The translations under genes were made by a program, and so were the position numbers. Under the pieces are notes generated by a model. It had not been told where the DNA came from. It made no database searches and was given only the letters and a program-made list of their open reading frames with translations. DNA of 64,000 nt from Diospyros lotus (lineage: Eukaryota > Streptophyta > Magnoliopsida > Ericales > Ebenaceae), in contig NC_068339.1 of NCBI RefSeq assembly GCF_014633365.1, positions 13,415,925 to 13,479,924 on the forward strand, in the 5' to 3' direction. Shown here in pieces: positions 10,559-23,100 of this stretch (position 1 is its first letter; each line of letters opens with the position of its first letter).

Positions 10559-13500
10559 TTATACAGTGTAGTGCTGCTGGATGGTATCAATGTCCAGTCC
10601 CTTCAGCTTGACCACTGATTCAACATGTCCCTTCAGCGTGTGAAGCTCTCTCAACCTACAAAGCCATGAAGCAACACAACAGCAGGGGTATTAGGCTGGA
10701 CCTGGCCAAGTATGTCTAATAACAAGTGTTCGATTCGTTTCCTCACTTTATTTTTCTTTAGGTGGTTTTTGTTGCTTCTTATTAACCTACCTGGCCACCT
10801 CAGCACGTCTCCTTGCTTGCTCGGCAATCTCAGACAACTCAGCGAAGCTGCTTTTATCATGGGACTTGCCTTGAGATTCTGCAGTCTGGAGACCGTGAAG
10901 TGTTCGTTGAGCTGTGGCCCATTGTGCTTCCCTCTCACCTTTTCCATAATCCTTCTTGGTTGTGAAAGCAGTCTGATCACGCATAAATAGAAAATTGGTA
11001 AGTAGTTGCTAAAACCAAAAGGAAAAACTGTCACAGCTATGGTGGTTTAGGAATGTGGTTGTCTAGAACTTGTTTGTTAACCTTATTCTGGATCATGTTA
11101 TCCCAGGCCTTGCCACTCAATGCATAGCGGATCATGAACTTGAGGACATCTAGAGGGAAGTAGGTAACAATGCTGAAGATCCAGATGGCTCCAGCCCATC
11201 CCCATCCAATGCCTTGAATTTTAGCGAATGTCCAGTTTGCATACACAGCAATTGCAGTAGCAACCTACATTGAGTGATAACAGTGTCACCTTCCATGCAG
11301 GTTGAAATCAAAATCTGACGAGACTTACCAACTGAGCTGCAAGAAAGGCACCAACGAGCAGGAGGCCGGGACGTTCAATGAAAGACCAGCTTCGCGACCT
11401 GGTTACAAAGATGAGTGCTTGGCTCACAATACTCACTTGAAGGTACAGTGCAGCAGTGAGCTGATCCTTCTGGTCTTTGAGTGATTTAACACCGAAAGTT
11501 TTCTGCAAATTAAAGGTGTATTCGTCAGTAACTGCTTTCAATTTGGCTTTGGTCATTTTAGAGGCTGATAAACTCACTGAAAAGAAGTCAGTGTCGGATG
11601 CAAGCCAGAAGAAGACCACAGTCATAAGAGCAAGGTAGCTTCCAAGGACAATGCCAGTGGCAAAGATTTCCTTGAGCTTCCATGAATCTGGCACTGGAGA
11701 TGGCTTGACCCTGTCCTTGGAGATGGTCATGATGGTTCCATCATTCAAGACGGCAATGATGAGTACCATGAAAGGGGAGAAGTCAAACTTCCAGATAAGA
11801 GCAATGAGCATGAATCCCATCACAATACGGATTGTGATTGAAACCGCATAGATGGTATAGTTCTTCATCCTCTGGAAGATGGCTCTGCTTGTCAAGACAG
11901 CACTCACGATCACGCTAAGTCCTGGCTCGGTCAAAACTATGTCAGACGCGCTCCTGGCTGCATCAGTTGCATCAGCCACAGCAATACCGATGTCTGCCTT
12001 CTTCAGGGCTGGAGCATCATTCACACCATCTCCCGTCATTCCACAAATGTGTTTTCTCTCTTGCAGCTTCTTAACAATCTCATATTTATGTTCTGCATAA
12101 CAACCCCCCCCCCCCAAAAAAAAAAAAAAATCACATTAGTTGTCCTGCCATTCTACCTAGGAATTTACCATGTACCTTAATTTAACTTGAATAAATTACC
12201 AGGGAAGACTCCTGCAAAGCCATCAGCCTTCTCAATAAGCTCATCAACGGGAATGGCCGCAATAGACTCATCCTTGCTCTGGCCAAGAAGGGAGGATGAA
12301 GGATACATGTTGGTGCCCATTCCGAGCCTACGACCCGTTTCTTTTCCAATGGCAAGTTGGTCGCCAGTGATCATCTTAACATTGACACCGAGGTCAAGGG
12401 CCCTTCTGATGGTCTCTGCACTGTCATGCCTTGGGGGGTCAAACAGGGGCAAGAGGCCGATGAATTCCCATGGCCCCCCAGCGCTCTCCTTGTTCTTCTC
12501 TGGTATGGTCTGTAAACACAACAAACAATCAAATCAACTTAGCATTAAAATTCATTTGCTTCCCTTGTTACACAGATATCATATCATCAACTTGTAACAG
12601 ACCAGCCAACTAACCTGTCGTGCCACACCAAGAGAACGAAGGCCACGGTTAGCAAAACTGTCGATGATGTCATGGGCTTTTTTCTTCACATCTCCTTTGA
12701 GATCACAAAGTTCAATGATCTGGTGCAACCATTATTCAGTCAGACAATCGAAACAAAAATTCTATGCTGGTAAAACTGCTCAAATAGAGGAGTTTTTCAT
12801 ACTTGTTCAGGAGCACCCTTGCTGCTCCTGTGCCAGTTGCCTTCAGAATCATGGTAGGTTATTGCAGTGCGCTTATCCACCGGATTGAAGGGTAGGAAAT
12901 GAACCTCAGTGATCCCTGCTCTTGCCTGAAATCGCAGCAACAAAGCATCAAGAGCAAGTCCACTCACTACTTAGTAATGTTCTAGGGACACATATTATCA
13001 TGAATGATCATAGTTCACAGAAAACATGATCCTGCAGTCAAGTACCTCCTTAGGATCACCCAACATCCCGACAATTGAGGCATCGATGGCGTCTTGATTT
13101 TCAACCCTGGAAGCCCTAGCAGCATACAGGACAACAGAGTTCTTGTCCAAGTCTGTTGGGAACACCTGCCATCATGGGTAAGTGATTTCAGAAACTCTTG
13201 TTGACATAAAAAAGAAGCTTTGCACTTGTTTGCTATGGGATTATGCAACCTCAATGAGATCTTTGTCAACAGTAAGCTTGTTGAGGGTGAGAGTTCCCGT
13301 CTTGTCACTGCAGAGGACATCCATCCCCGCCATCTCTTCGATTGCAGTCATCCTCTTGGTGATGGCGCCTTGTTCTGACAGTCGGTGAGACCCGATGGCC
13401 ATTGTCACTGACAATACAGTTGGCATGGCAATTGGGATGCCTCCGATGAGAAGCACCAACAAATTGTCGATGCCTTGTCTGTAGTTCCTGTGCTGGACCG

Positions 13501-15035
13501 GATACATCACTACAACCTCGATCAGCATACCAACAGCAATAGAGCAGATGCAGAAGTTACCGATGGCAGTCAAGACCTGATTAAAAGATCACAATCAGAA
13601 ATCATCAGTAAAGTCTAGTGTGCTTTAAGTTAGAGGTGTTACAGAAGAAAAGGTAGGTAATAGATAGAAATGATTAAGTAGGTTTTTACCTGTTGGAAGT
13701 GGCCAACTTGGTTGGTGCTATCAACAAGGTGAGCAGCCTTGCCAAAGAAGGTGTGGACACCGGTTGCAATGACAACGGCCTCAATCTCACCCTGCTTGCA
13801 GGTGGAACCAGAGAACACTTCATCTCCGGGGTTCTTTGTTACTGGCAGGGATTCTCCAGTGAGCGCAGACTGGTCGATCTTAAGGGGATCGCCTTCCAGC
13901 AGACGGGCATCTGCTGGGATGATATCTCCCAGCTTGACACTGATTAAGTCCCCTGGGACCAAGATGGATGCATCCTGCTCGCTCCATTTCCCATCTCTCA
14001 AAACCTTCACCAAACTCAACACAGTGAGCCATATAATTGGATTCAATTGGCCTAATTAACCAGAGCTAGCTAGACATGGGCATGAACAAGGTCCATAGAA
14101 ACTTACCTTGCTTTTGGGAGCCAGACCTGCCATGAGAGCAGCAGCAGCATTTCCTGCGTTGTTCTCTTCAATGAAACTGATGGTTGAGTTGATGATTAGC
14201 AACACAACAATTCCCAAGAAGTCTTGCCAGTCCGGAGGCTCGCCCTGCATTAGAGGCATTGTTAGATATCGGGGCATAAAGTATAACGTAAATCTGTTGA
14301 GGTCGAAACCATTGTGTCTTCTGTTTTTCATTTTTTTTCTTTATCTATGTGTATTTGGTTGGTGAATGGAGAGAGAGAGAGGTACCCCTCCATTGGCCAA
14401 AACAATGGCCATGATGGCGGCGGACTCCATGACCCACGACAGAGGATTCCACATGAATCCGAGATACTTGAGAAACTTGCTCTCCTGTCAGAAAATTTTG
14501 CATCAGTTTCGGAGAAAATTCATGAACAAAGAAAGAATTGAAAGTTTCAAGAACAGGAGAGATCTGAGATCAGCATCAGCAGTAGTGGTAGCAGTACCTT
14601 CTTCTCCTCAAGCTTGTTGGGTCCGAAGATTTGAAGTCTCTTTTCTCCCTCCTCCTGTGACAATCCTTCCCGCGTGCATTTCAGCTGCTTGAAAACCTCC
14701 TCAACCGGTATTCTTTCCTGCACATCCATTCAATAATATCATTTATCATCATCCTCCTCCTCCTGGAATGTGCATTTGGTTGAATGTTAAAACCAAACCG
14801 TATATTTCAATTTAAATATATTTCATAACAATACTTAGTAATTAAATCAAACAGTGCATGAAATCATTTCGATTTTGTTTGATTCAATTGGTGATTTCGA
14901 TCGTGTATATATATATATATAAACTATATTTATGGTTTATTTATTTATTTTTTTATTTTAGAGTAGGGCGATGGGGTTTACCAGATCGACTTGCTCATTT
15001 CGGATTTCCTCCAAGGAGACGTCGCCGGCGGCCAT
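10559..15035 (-). CDS. AHA: Plasma-membrane H+-ATPase (P3A-type ATPase), complete, 15 exons, 953 aa
   Basis: Pumps protons out of the cell at the cost of ATP and energises secondary transport at the plasma membrane. Exons on the minus strand: 15035-14982, 14717-14598, 14484-14386, 14244-14107, 14004-13690, 13576-13250, 13165-13046, 12925-12803, 12719-12615, 12509-12200, 12092-11578, 11502-11329, 11264-11082, 10972-10791, 10655-10559. They sum to 2862 nt with phase kept at every junction. Visible features: actuator TGES (about residues 186-189), phosphorylation motif CSDKTGT with Asp333, hinge TGDGVNDAP in the eleventh exon, and the autoinhibitory C-terminus ending QHYTV, whose penultimate Thr is the phosphorylation site for 14-3-3 binding. 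Length fits the family (about 950 aa). The start is the only in-frame Met giving the family N-terminus (SLEEI then ERIPVEEVF). A 75-nt segment, 11503-11577, is treated as an intron although it is in frame. I cannot assign the isoform. Confidence 0.96.
11503..11577 (-). other. 75-nt in-frame mini-intron in the H+-ATPase gene
   Basis: On the coding strand it starts GTGAGT and ends TTTGCAG, both strong plant splice signals. Its length is a multiple of three and it has no stop, so retention would add 25 residues (V-S-L-S ... F-N-L-Q) without breaking the frame. Removing it joins TDFFS to KTFGVKS, which aligns without gaps with the usual TDFF-x-x-FGV segment between membrane helices; retaining it leaves an insertion not known in the family. 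Confidence 0.8.
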
Positions 15036-15165
15036 GGCAAATGCGAACTGTACTGGAGAAAGAGCGAGCGAGCGAGAACGACGTTATATATCTCTCTCCC
15101 AATTCAGCTCGAGGAGTCTTCAATCTCTCTCTTCTCTGCGTGTGCTCCCACGCTGTCTCCTTGTT

Positions 15166-15186
15166 TCAGGCCGTCGCCATGGCCAT
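15166..15186 (-). promoter_or_regulatory. Candidate upstream ORF in the H+-ATPase leader
   Basis: ATG GCC ATG GCG ACG GCC TGA on the minus strand encodes six residues and a stop about 130 nt upstream of the main ATG. Short upstream ORFs in the leader are known for tobacco pma genes and modulate translation. It counts only if transcription starts upstream of 15186. A TATATAAC at 15083-15091 would place the start downstream of it instead, so this is uncertain. Confidence 0.35.
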
Positions 15187-15189
15187 GAA

Positions 15190-15525
15190 GAAGCAAGCGA
15201 TCAGCGAGGCCCCGAAGGAGGGAGACAGAGTGGGGGTGGCATTTGCAGGAGCCCCCATGGTTGCATTTAAAGCCACGCAGCAGCTTCTGGGGGACGACGA
15301 CGAAATGGTCAACGGGCAACTCCCGAACGACCGCATGCTTGCATGGCTGTTGTGGTTTGGCTCTGTGGCCCTCCATGATCCTCGCTTTCTTTCAATGCAT
15401 GTGGAAGTCAGTGTTTATATTTATTAATTTAGGGATTCATTGGCAAAATAAAATAAAAATTATAATTATTAATCCTAAACGTATAATTCTTATATTATAA
15501 TATTATTTAAGATTACTATTCTTGT
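15190..15525. other. Upstream region of the H+-ATPase gene
   Basis: 15190-15420 is GC-rich compared with the flanks and open in several frames on both strands, but no product resembles a known protein. It is most likely leader and promoter of the minus-strand proton-pump gene. From 15420 the sequence becomes AT-rich. Confidence 0.45.
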
Positions 15526-15690
15526 GCATTCTCTTGCTGGTGCTCGTGCCCTCGATTTCAGCAGAGAAGGTAAATCATAAATAGAAATTTTATTTTGCTA
15601 CGCAGAATAAGAAATCGAATCTTCGATCTACTGGTGCAAATTTTAACTTATCGTAATCTAACCATTTGATTTGCATCTTAAAGACTATTA
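15526..15690 (-). repeat. tRNA-derived SINE, copy 1
   Basis: Shares an ordered series of motifs with segments at about 28027 and 45672: a GTGCCCTCGATTTC-like block, GGTAAATC, a CTACGCAG-like block, a B-box-like RATCGAAT (GATTCGATTTC on the minus strand), then CAAATTTTAACTTATCG. The order and spacing are those of a tRNA-derived SINE inserted on the minus strand. Confidence 0.55.
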
Positions 15691-16059
15691 TAATATTATT
15701 TTATATGTTATTGTAATAGATTTAAATTATTAAATGAAATACATTAAACTAGTAAATTTATTAAAAATAAATAATAATTAATATCATAAAAGAAGAATCT
15801 TTACTTGCAGATAAAGCTAAATAACGATCAAACGATATGATTTTAACAAATTATATTTTACAAGTTAAAAATTTCTCACACTTTCATTAGAGCCTTTTGC
15901 CCATATAATATTAGTCTCCCAACACTTTTTTCCTTTGTTTTTTGGTTTTGATTGATGATAATTTATAATTATTATATTTCTATTTATTCGTTTAAATTCA
16001 TCAACTATATATAATAGTTTATAAATTAGGCATATCTAAGTAAGTATTATAAAAATGTA
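15691..16059. other. AT-rich spacer
   Basis: No ORF, repeat or regulatory site that I can support. It ends with the left 9-bp duplication of the neighbouring MITE (16051-16059). Confidence 0.6.
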
Positions 16060-16557
16060 AGATTAATTATACTAATAATAACTCAACTTTGAATTCTATT
16101 ACTGTTTGATCACTGAACATTGAAATGTTACCTGTTAGTCACTAATATTTGAAAACTATTACTACTTAATTATTGAACTTTAAAATGTTACCTATTAATC
16201 ATTGTTATTTCAAAATTATTACTGTTTAGTCACTGAATTTTAAAATATTATTTGTTAGTCATCAATATTTCAAAATCATTTTTCACTCATCACTCATTAG
16301 TCATTGAACTTTAAATTCACGAATGATGGATGAGAAACAATTTTGAAATATTAGTGACTAACATGTAATATTTTAAAGTTAAGTGATTAAACAGTAATAA
16401 TTTTGAAATATCAGTGACTAATAGGTAACATTTTAAAGTTCAGTGACTAAATAGTAACAGTTTTGAAATATTAGTGACTAACAGGTAACATTTTAAAGTT
16501 TAGTGACCAAATAGTAATAGAATGCAAAATTGAGTTATTATTGATGTAATTAATCCT
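16060..16557. mobile_element. Foldback MITE of Mutator type, 498 bp, with internal 60-bp repeats
   Basis: The two halves are inverted copies over almost the whole length. The left end AGATTAATTATA and the reverse complement of the right end AGGATTAATTAC continue in parallel for more than 200 bp. Each arm is built of three imperfect 60-bp units (CTATTACTGTTTGATCACTG... on the left, the inverse on the right), with a short unpaired centre near 16280-16325. The element is flanked by the perfect direct repeat AAAAATGTA (16051-16059 and 16558-16566). A 9-bp duplication is typical of Mutator-like transposons. No coding capacity. Confidence 0.8.
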
Positions 16558-16566
16558 AAAAATGTA

Positions 16567-17102
16567 TGTATGAGCCCATTCTAAAGAATATGAATTTTAA
16601 TGGTAGAAGCTACTATTATGATCCCTATCAATAAATCAACTTAAAAAGTCAAATTGACCTTTTTTATATATTGTTGAGATGACTATTTGTATGATTTTGT
16701 TAGTAATACTTCATTGATAATGTGGTATTATGTATTTGTTGCTTATATACTTATGTAGTTTTTAATAATTTAAAAATAAAAATAAAAATGAATTTTTATT
16801 TTCACTCACTGTCATATATTTATGATCGACTGTAATATAATATTAATTATTATACTGATGCATTAATTTTAAAAAATTGTAATTATACAAATGTATTTTG
16901 AAATTTTAAAATTGCGTCAATTTCTTTTTTTACACTATTTGATTATATATATTTTTTCATTATTTTAAAATTGTTCTGAGTGTTTTATTTGAGGATAACT
17001 TTGTTTGGAAGGTTTAATTTGCATTGAATTTGTTCTACAAATGCAACGGAGATCACTGGCAGGCAGGTGGCAGATGGAGAAAAGAGGAACCATATATATA
17101 AG
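16567..17102. other. AT-rich spacer and promoter of the phosphoesterase gene
   Basis: AT-rich until about 17000, then GC-rich. CATATATATA at 17091-17100 is too close to the ATG to be the TATA box for that start, and no other core element is clear. The region also separates the divergent H+-ATPase gene (start 15035) from this gene. Confidence 0.4.
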
Positions 17103-20100
17103 ATGTCGCGCACGTTCTTGCTCGTCCAAACAGTCTCTTCGTGTCTGTTCGGTGCCCCACTCTCGTCTTCGTCGTCCAAGCTCCGCTATCGCTCTCCCAT
17201 GGCGACCTCGGTTCGAATCGCAGTCGTCGGAGACGTCGTGAGCTCTCTTTCCCTCTCTCCAACACGCTTTGCCTTCTGCTAGTTCAGCAACGTAGTTCTT
17301 CTCTTTGTGCGTCGACTGACGACTATCTAGTTGACCTTATGATGCAAATCCTAGGTTTGGGTCGAATTATGTCTCTGAATTGCTTAATTTAGCTCTCCGT
17401 TGTTTTTGAATGGATTCTCTTTCTCTGTGCTTGTCACCTGAAGCGCTTCTGCATGAATTTTTGAGCTAAGCCAATGCGTTTGTTTTTCGTGGTTTGGATG
17501 AATCTTGAATGAGATTATTCTGCTTTTCTACCTGATATTGCTCCACCTGAGGCATTTATATCCCTAATCATGACTGAAATAAACATAAGTTCAGATCTGG
17601 TATGAGGTCTCAACTCTTTGATTTTTTTTTCTGTAAATAAACTCTTTGATGTTGTATTCGATCATCCTGTTTTTCTTTGATTGTCCTAACTGAGGCCAAA
17701 TTTCTGCTTATTTAAATAAACATAATCTCTGGATCATTCGATTTTGTCCTCTCACTTCTCCTTTACGCCCTCTGTTTCCTTTAATGGACCATATGGCTGC
17801 TTCCAACCATTGAGTTTCAACACTATGTAAATTTGTAAGCAAATACTCTTAGTTTCAGTGTCTTGAACTTAGCTGAACTCTGTGCCCATGTGTGTCTGTA
17901 TGCGTACATATGCATCAGATACGCATGAAAATATTTATGCATATAATCTCCACGGAAATGCATATTTAGAAGACCTATCTTTGGGCCATTTGCATATGGA
18001 AATAAATTTACTTACTAAAAAATTGTAATGTGGAATATGCGTGGAGTTCTAACATTTTCTTTTATTTTCATATAATTTTGTTTTTAAAGCATGACTGTTG
18101 GAATCTGCAAGAAGATACAAAGGCTCTTCAGTTGTTGAAGGTATCAATATCCATTTCTATGTTCTCTGCTTACAGTTTTGACATGGTGGCTATGGGAGAA
18201 AAATAAAGTCTTTCAAATTTGAAGCTGTAATTCTTAGTTCAAATTTTTACAAACATGTCAGTGTGTCAACTATCAATCATTTGCTTAGCAGAATGAGTAT
18301 TGCACATAAGCAATACTAAAACCTTTAATTATTATTAGTATCTATATCGCATCAAATCTTTGTAACAGAAGCTCTAAATAAGGCCCTATTAACTATTTCC
18401 CCCCTTTCTTGGGGTGATGGGGGTTAACAGTGGTTAGCCATTTTTAGAGTTTGAAAACATTAGCTTTCAACTGATTTTAGCTTCTGCTTCTGGGAGATTT
18501 CAGAAGAGCCCAGCTAGTTTAGGAAATTGGCACGTTTTTACTTAATTTTGATACAGAAATGCTAATACAATGATGTAGAATATCCATATTTGTTTTTATG
18601 AGCCACTTTAATTATTTGTTTCCTAATAAATGGACATAAGGACACCATTTGATTATGCTATCATACTGATTAATAATTTATGTTAGGCAAGAAATGAGGA
18701 ACATGTTCACTTGCCTGAGATTCTAGTCTTCAAATCACCAACGTCTCTATTGAAGTATTGAATAGAGAGAAAAAATGAAGAACATTTTCACTTGCCTGAG
18801 ATACTAGTCTTCAAATCACCAATGTCTCCATTCTTTGTGATCAAAAGCATGAACAATTTCCCATCTGGTATCATTTGAACTATTACCAAATATTTTCAAG
18901 TAAAATGATGATAAACTTGGATTCTATTGTACATAATTTCTAAACTTTTATGGAAATGTGAACTTTATATACGAATTATATTAATGAATCTTAATTTAAC
19001 ACTGATCCAGTTGCATTTGTCTGTTTTCTTTCTCTATTCTGCCCACTTCTTCTAAGTTGCTAATTGCATATGCAGGATCCCTCTTCCTCCCCCTTCTTTA
19101 TACATGTAATTCTTTTGATAATTAAGGCAAATACAAAAAGTGGTTCCAAGGCTACATAACCCATTTATAAAAGAGAGGATTGATCTCAACCTTGTTGTGT
19201 GAATGACTAAACAATCTCTATAAAAATACGGGCAAGAGCCACTTTGAAGTTCAAACAAACCATGCAACGCATAAAGAAATTTCTCTTTCACTTGCACATG
19301 TACTCAGAAAACCTTAGAAGTATCTTCTGTTAAGCTTGTCCAAATTGATCCACATCAAAGAGTGGGGTTCCACGAGCAACATGTTTTTTTTCCTTCTAGC
19401 TTCTACTAAGAAACATAATCTCTTATCTGCAACCAGACTAAGAACTTGCTGAGGAAATACCCACAACATCCCAAATTGGCAAAGAATAGAAGGATTATCT
19501 CTCTGCCACTGCCAAATGACTAGTTATATTCTTATTTACCTTTGTGCCTACTTCTTGTTCTAAAACTGTATTCTGTTTTACTATGATTATAAGAACCATG
19601 TTGTCTTGTTTTTATTTCTCATACCTATCTAACATGCATTTATTGAAAATGCAGCCGGATCTGGTGCTGTTTACAGGCAAGTTATTTCATTCCTTGTTTG
19701 TTTATCCACTTGGTGTGGTAGACAGGCATAAAGCAGCTTTTAGATGTTTGGTTCAGTTTTTCAATTTCTAAATGCTAGTATGGTTCTTCTTTGCATCATT
19801 TGGCTTCACCAGGTGATTTTGGGAATGAGAATGTTGAACTTGTCAGAAGCATTGCAGACTTAGAAATTGCTAAAGCTGTTATATTGGGAAACCATGACGC
19901 CTGGAGTACCCAGCAATTTGCTCAAAGGCAAGTCAGCTGTAATGAATTATATTTATGGATAAGTTTATTGGAAGTTTAACTTACTATGAATGAATGTGAA
20001 CATGACCTCATTTAGAAGTGATTATTAATTTTACAGGCTTAATTGAACAGTCCTTTTTTTTTTTTTGTCTTTTTTAATGTAATAATTTGGCTTTATTTGC

Positions 20101-23100
20101 ATTATGTGTTTCCTTGCTTTATCGAATTGAAGTTACATTTTTTTCTTTTTCCAACTTTTGTATCAGAGTGTTTAATGTTCTTATCTATTTGGACATAAAA
20201 ATTTGTTATTAACAGTTAACATTATTCTGCTTAATCTGAAATCTTTTATCTTGTCAGATTGAAGCTGCTTAACCTTACTGAAACATTGTCCTTTTTCCTG
20301 TGATTGGAAATTGGAAGATCCTGGTATTAAGTGGTTTTCTTTATCTTTTCAGAGATTAGTTCAATAGCAGTTATGATAGTCTGACTCTCTTTATTAAGAC
20401 TATAGATTTCATTATGACATCAGAGAGAGGCTATGATAAGAGTATCATTGGTTTGGTGTTATCTCATTGTTGATGCTATTGCCAAAAAAATCATATTCTC
20501 TCTTAGCAATTGATGTCTTTGAATTTGCTATTTTTATCATTGAAATTTTGTAGAGTGCTGATCCACATGTGGAGCACTGGAGTTGGAAAGGAAGATAGAT
20601 AGGCAATAGAGAAACGGAGAGTCTTAATAGTTCAACAATGTGTTTTTGATGGTTGAGGACATAGTGGAGTCTCAACGCTTAATGTTGAAGTTTAAGGAAC
20701 ATGGGCAATCAGTTATGGCCTCAATAAGGCTGTACTGAGCAATTAGGGTGGTCGTAATGATACTATGTGTCAGTTGTGGGATCAGGAGACTGATGGAAGG
20801 ACCCTCACTTGATGTTGGACTCTCTCTTGTGTTGATCAGACCAAGGATAGAAAACAAAAGGGCAGGAGAACCTGATCTGACCCTACTCAAAATTTCCCTG
20901 TTTAGAGACTAATTGGGTAGAAAATGGGCTCAGGTGCAGCTGGGTATCAACATTATTTTTTGGGTCAGGTTAGCAAACCCATATCTTACCCATTTGTACC
21001 CTTTTATGCATCCAATCAGTGAATCAAGGTTTAAACTCTGAAAAGCTTACCTTGTTCACTTTGGTTGCTCTCTCCTTCATAGCCATCATACAGGTTGCCA
21101 CACCATCATCGTCAGTGATTCATTATGGTGGCAACTATTTTTATTGTTCACTTACCAGATTTGAGCTTGTGGCAACACACAGGAGGCAAACTCCATCAGG
21201 GCCACCACTGGCCACTGTCATTCCTTGATTGTCACTACACTTCTCTGTAATAATAAATGAATTTGTCCTGGTGCTTCATCTATTTTGGAGCTTTGGAAGG
21301 AGACTTAGCTTCTTCATAATCTGAGTTTTGTTTCTTTTATCATATGTGCACTTCCCCTACAACACATGACCATTGCCACCACCTAGATTCAGGTGCTGAT
21401 TTTTGTCCAACTGAGAGGACTATTTCCAAAACCATGCCCCCTGATTTTTTTTTCTCTAAGATTGTATTATGAAATCTATTTTCCCATTGTTTTGGAGTGA
21501 TTATTTCTTTTTGAGTTCCACTGCTGTAAATTATGTGTTTTGCATATTGTAACAATTTTTCCAATCAAGAAGGTTGTCACTGATGTGATAGCTTTCATTT
21601 TTGGAAAAGTATGGATCTGCATATCCTCGACAATAAGCGATGGCCAATGGTGGAGAAATCTATTTCAAAAGCGATAAAAATGATAGCGATTTTGTGCAAT
21701 GAGGCATTACCCATACAAAAATATCTAGCTCTGCATTCGATTGGTTAAACAAGTAAGTTTCAACTTTTAATTCATATTTCTAGAGCTGATTGTATAATGG
21801 ATTTGACTTTTAGGAGGAAGGACCGAGTCCAGCTGCAACTGGAATGGTGAGCATATACTGTCTCCACTTGATTAATATATGTAAGGTTTCTAGTTTTTAT
21901 TTTGTTTTGTAATTTACCATGTTTGAAAGAGTGTGTTATTTTTCTTTTAATTAACTTATCAATGTTAAGTACCATTGACACCTTCCAGTTCTACCATTCA
22001 TAGTCTATAAATGATATAGGTTTTGCTTATCATTACTATATGTTTCTCAATGTCAGCTAGCTACTTTTCTTTTTATTCTTCTACTTTTGTGTGGGAAAGA
22101 GGCTTTAATGTTGGAAGAAGTTTGTGGCTGACAGAAGCCAAGAATGGTGTTTGTAAAAGAAGGGGATATGTACACTAACTTTTCTTAGGATGTCTAACAC
22201 TCATAGAAAGGTGAATCATGTTGAATTGCTAACCACCGTTTGATCAAAAATCTTAGTCCAAATATATGCAACAATTTAAATATTGAATCAGTTGTGAGGT
22301 TTGAACTCAGGACCTTTGTCTACTCTGATATCATGTTGAATTTTTAACCACCATCTCATTTGGGAGCTTAGGCTATTACATAGAGGGTTGACTTTATCTT
22401 TTATATTATCATTTTTACTCTTAACAAATCGTATTGGTAAACTGTTAGCTTGAGAGGAGAACATTTATTTATCAGAGAGGCATTTCATCCACAGTAATTG
22501 AGTTTTTAAGTCTCTTCACAAGGTAGTGAAGCCATGGAGATCTGTCCTTTCAGGTTTAGAATTTTAGGTCCCTTCTTTTATGATAAAAGAGATTGGTCAA
22601 AAAGGCCTTTTTTTGAATAAGAGGTGGCTGGAGTGTTGAATGGTCTAAATAGGGATAGAATGCCAGTACCTACCAGATGGGTTGGCCTTTTCTAAGCATT
22701 GCCAGATGCGCAAGGAGAGGTTCCACAAATGCTTCAGGAGTTATTTGCTACATGTCATTACTTCTTTTCTTTTTTTTCTGAGGTTACTAAATGTCATTTC
22801 AAAAAGAGTTTGGAGGGTTTTTCAAGGTAGGTTGCAAGAGTAGAGTGTGGTTTTTGCTTGACCAATGAAGTGGTTTTAGGCCATTTGGCAAGATCTTCCC
22901 TAACCTCTTTTGTATTGTGAGGAATGAAGCGGCTTTGGTTGGGGATTTTATTCTCTTTCTGTTGCTGGTGTAATTTGGTCCCTTTAATTGAATGCAATCT
23001 CTGGGATTGGAAGTTTGATATTTTGACCACCTTTTTGGCTTGTTATACAAGCCACCTCATAGTAGTTCTGGGAGGAACCTTGCATTTGACATCTAGCCAA

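Noticed and set aside
11308..12117. Reading the H+-ATPase exon straight through as one 269-codon ORF
   Set aside because: It would keep the 75-nt segment 11503-11577 as coding and run past the GTAAGT donor at 11328; both conflict with the family alignment and with strong splice sites.
14858..15500. Long plus-strand ORFs opposite the H+-ATPase leader (up to 189 codons)
   Set aside because: The peptides resemble no known protein, overlap several other open frames on both strands, and lie over the first exon and promoter of a well-supported minus-strand gene; open frames here follow from local GC content.
16060..16557. CRISPR-like array (repeated 60-bp units)
   Set aside because: The units are contiguous without spacers, inverted in the second half and flanked by a target duplication in a plant nuclear context; it is a foldback transposon.
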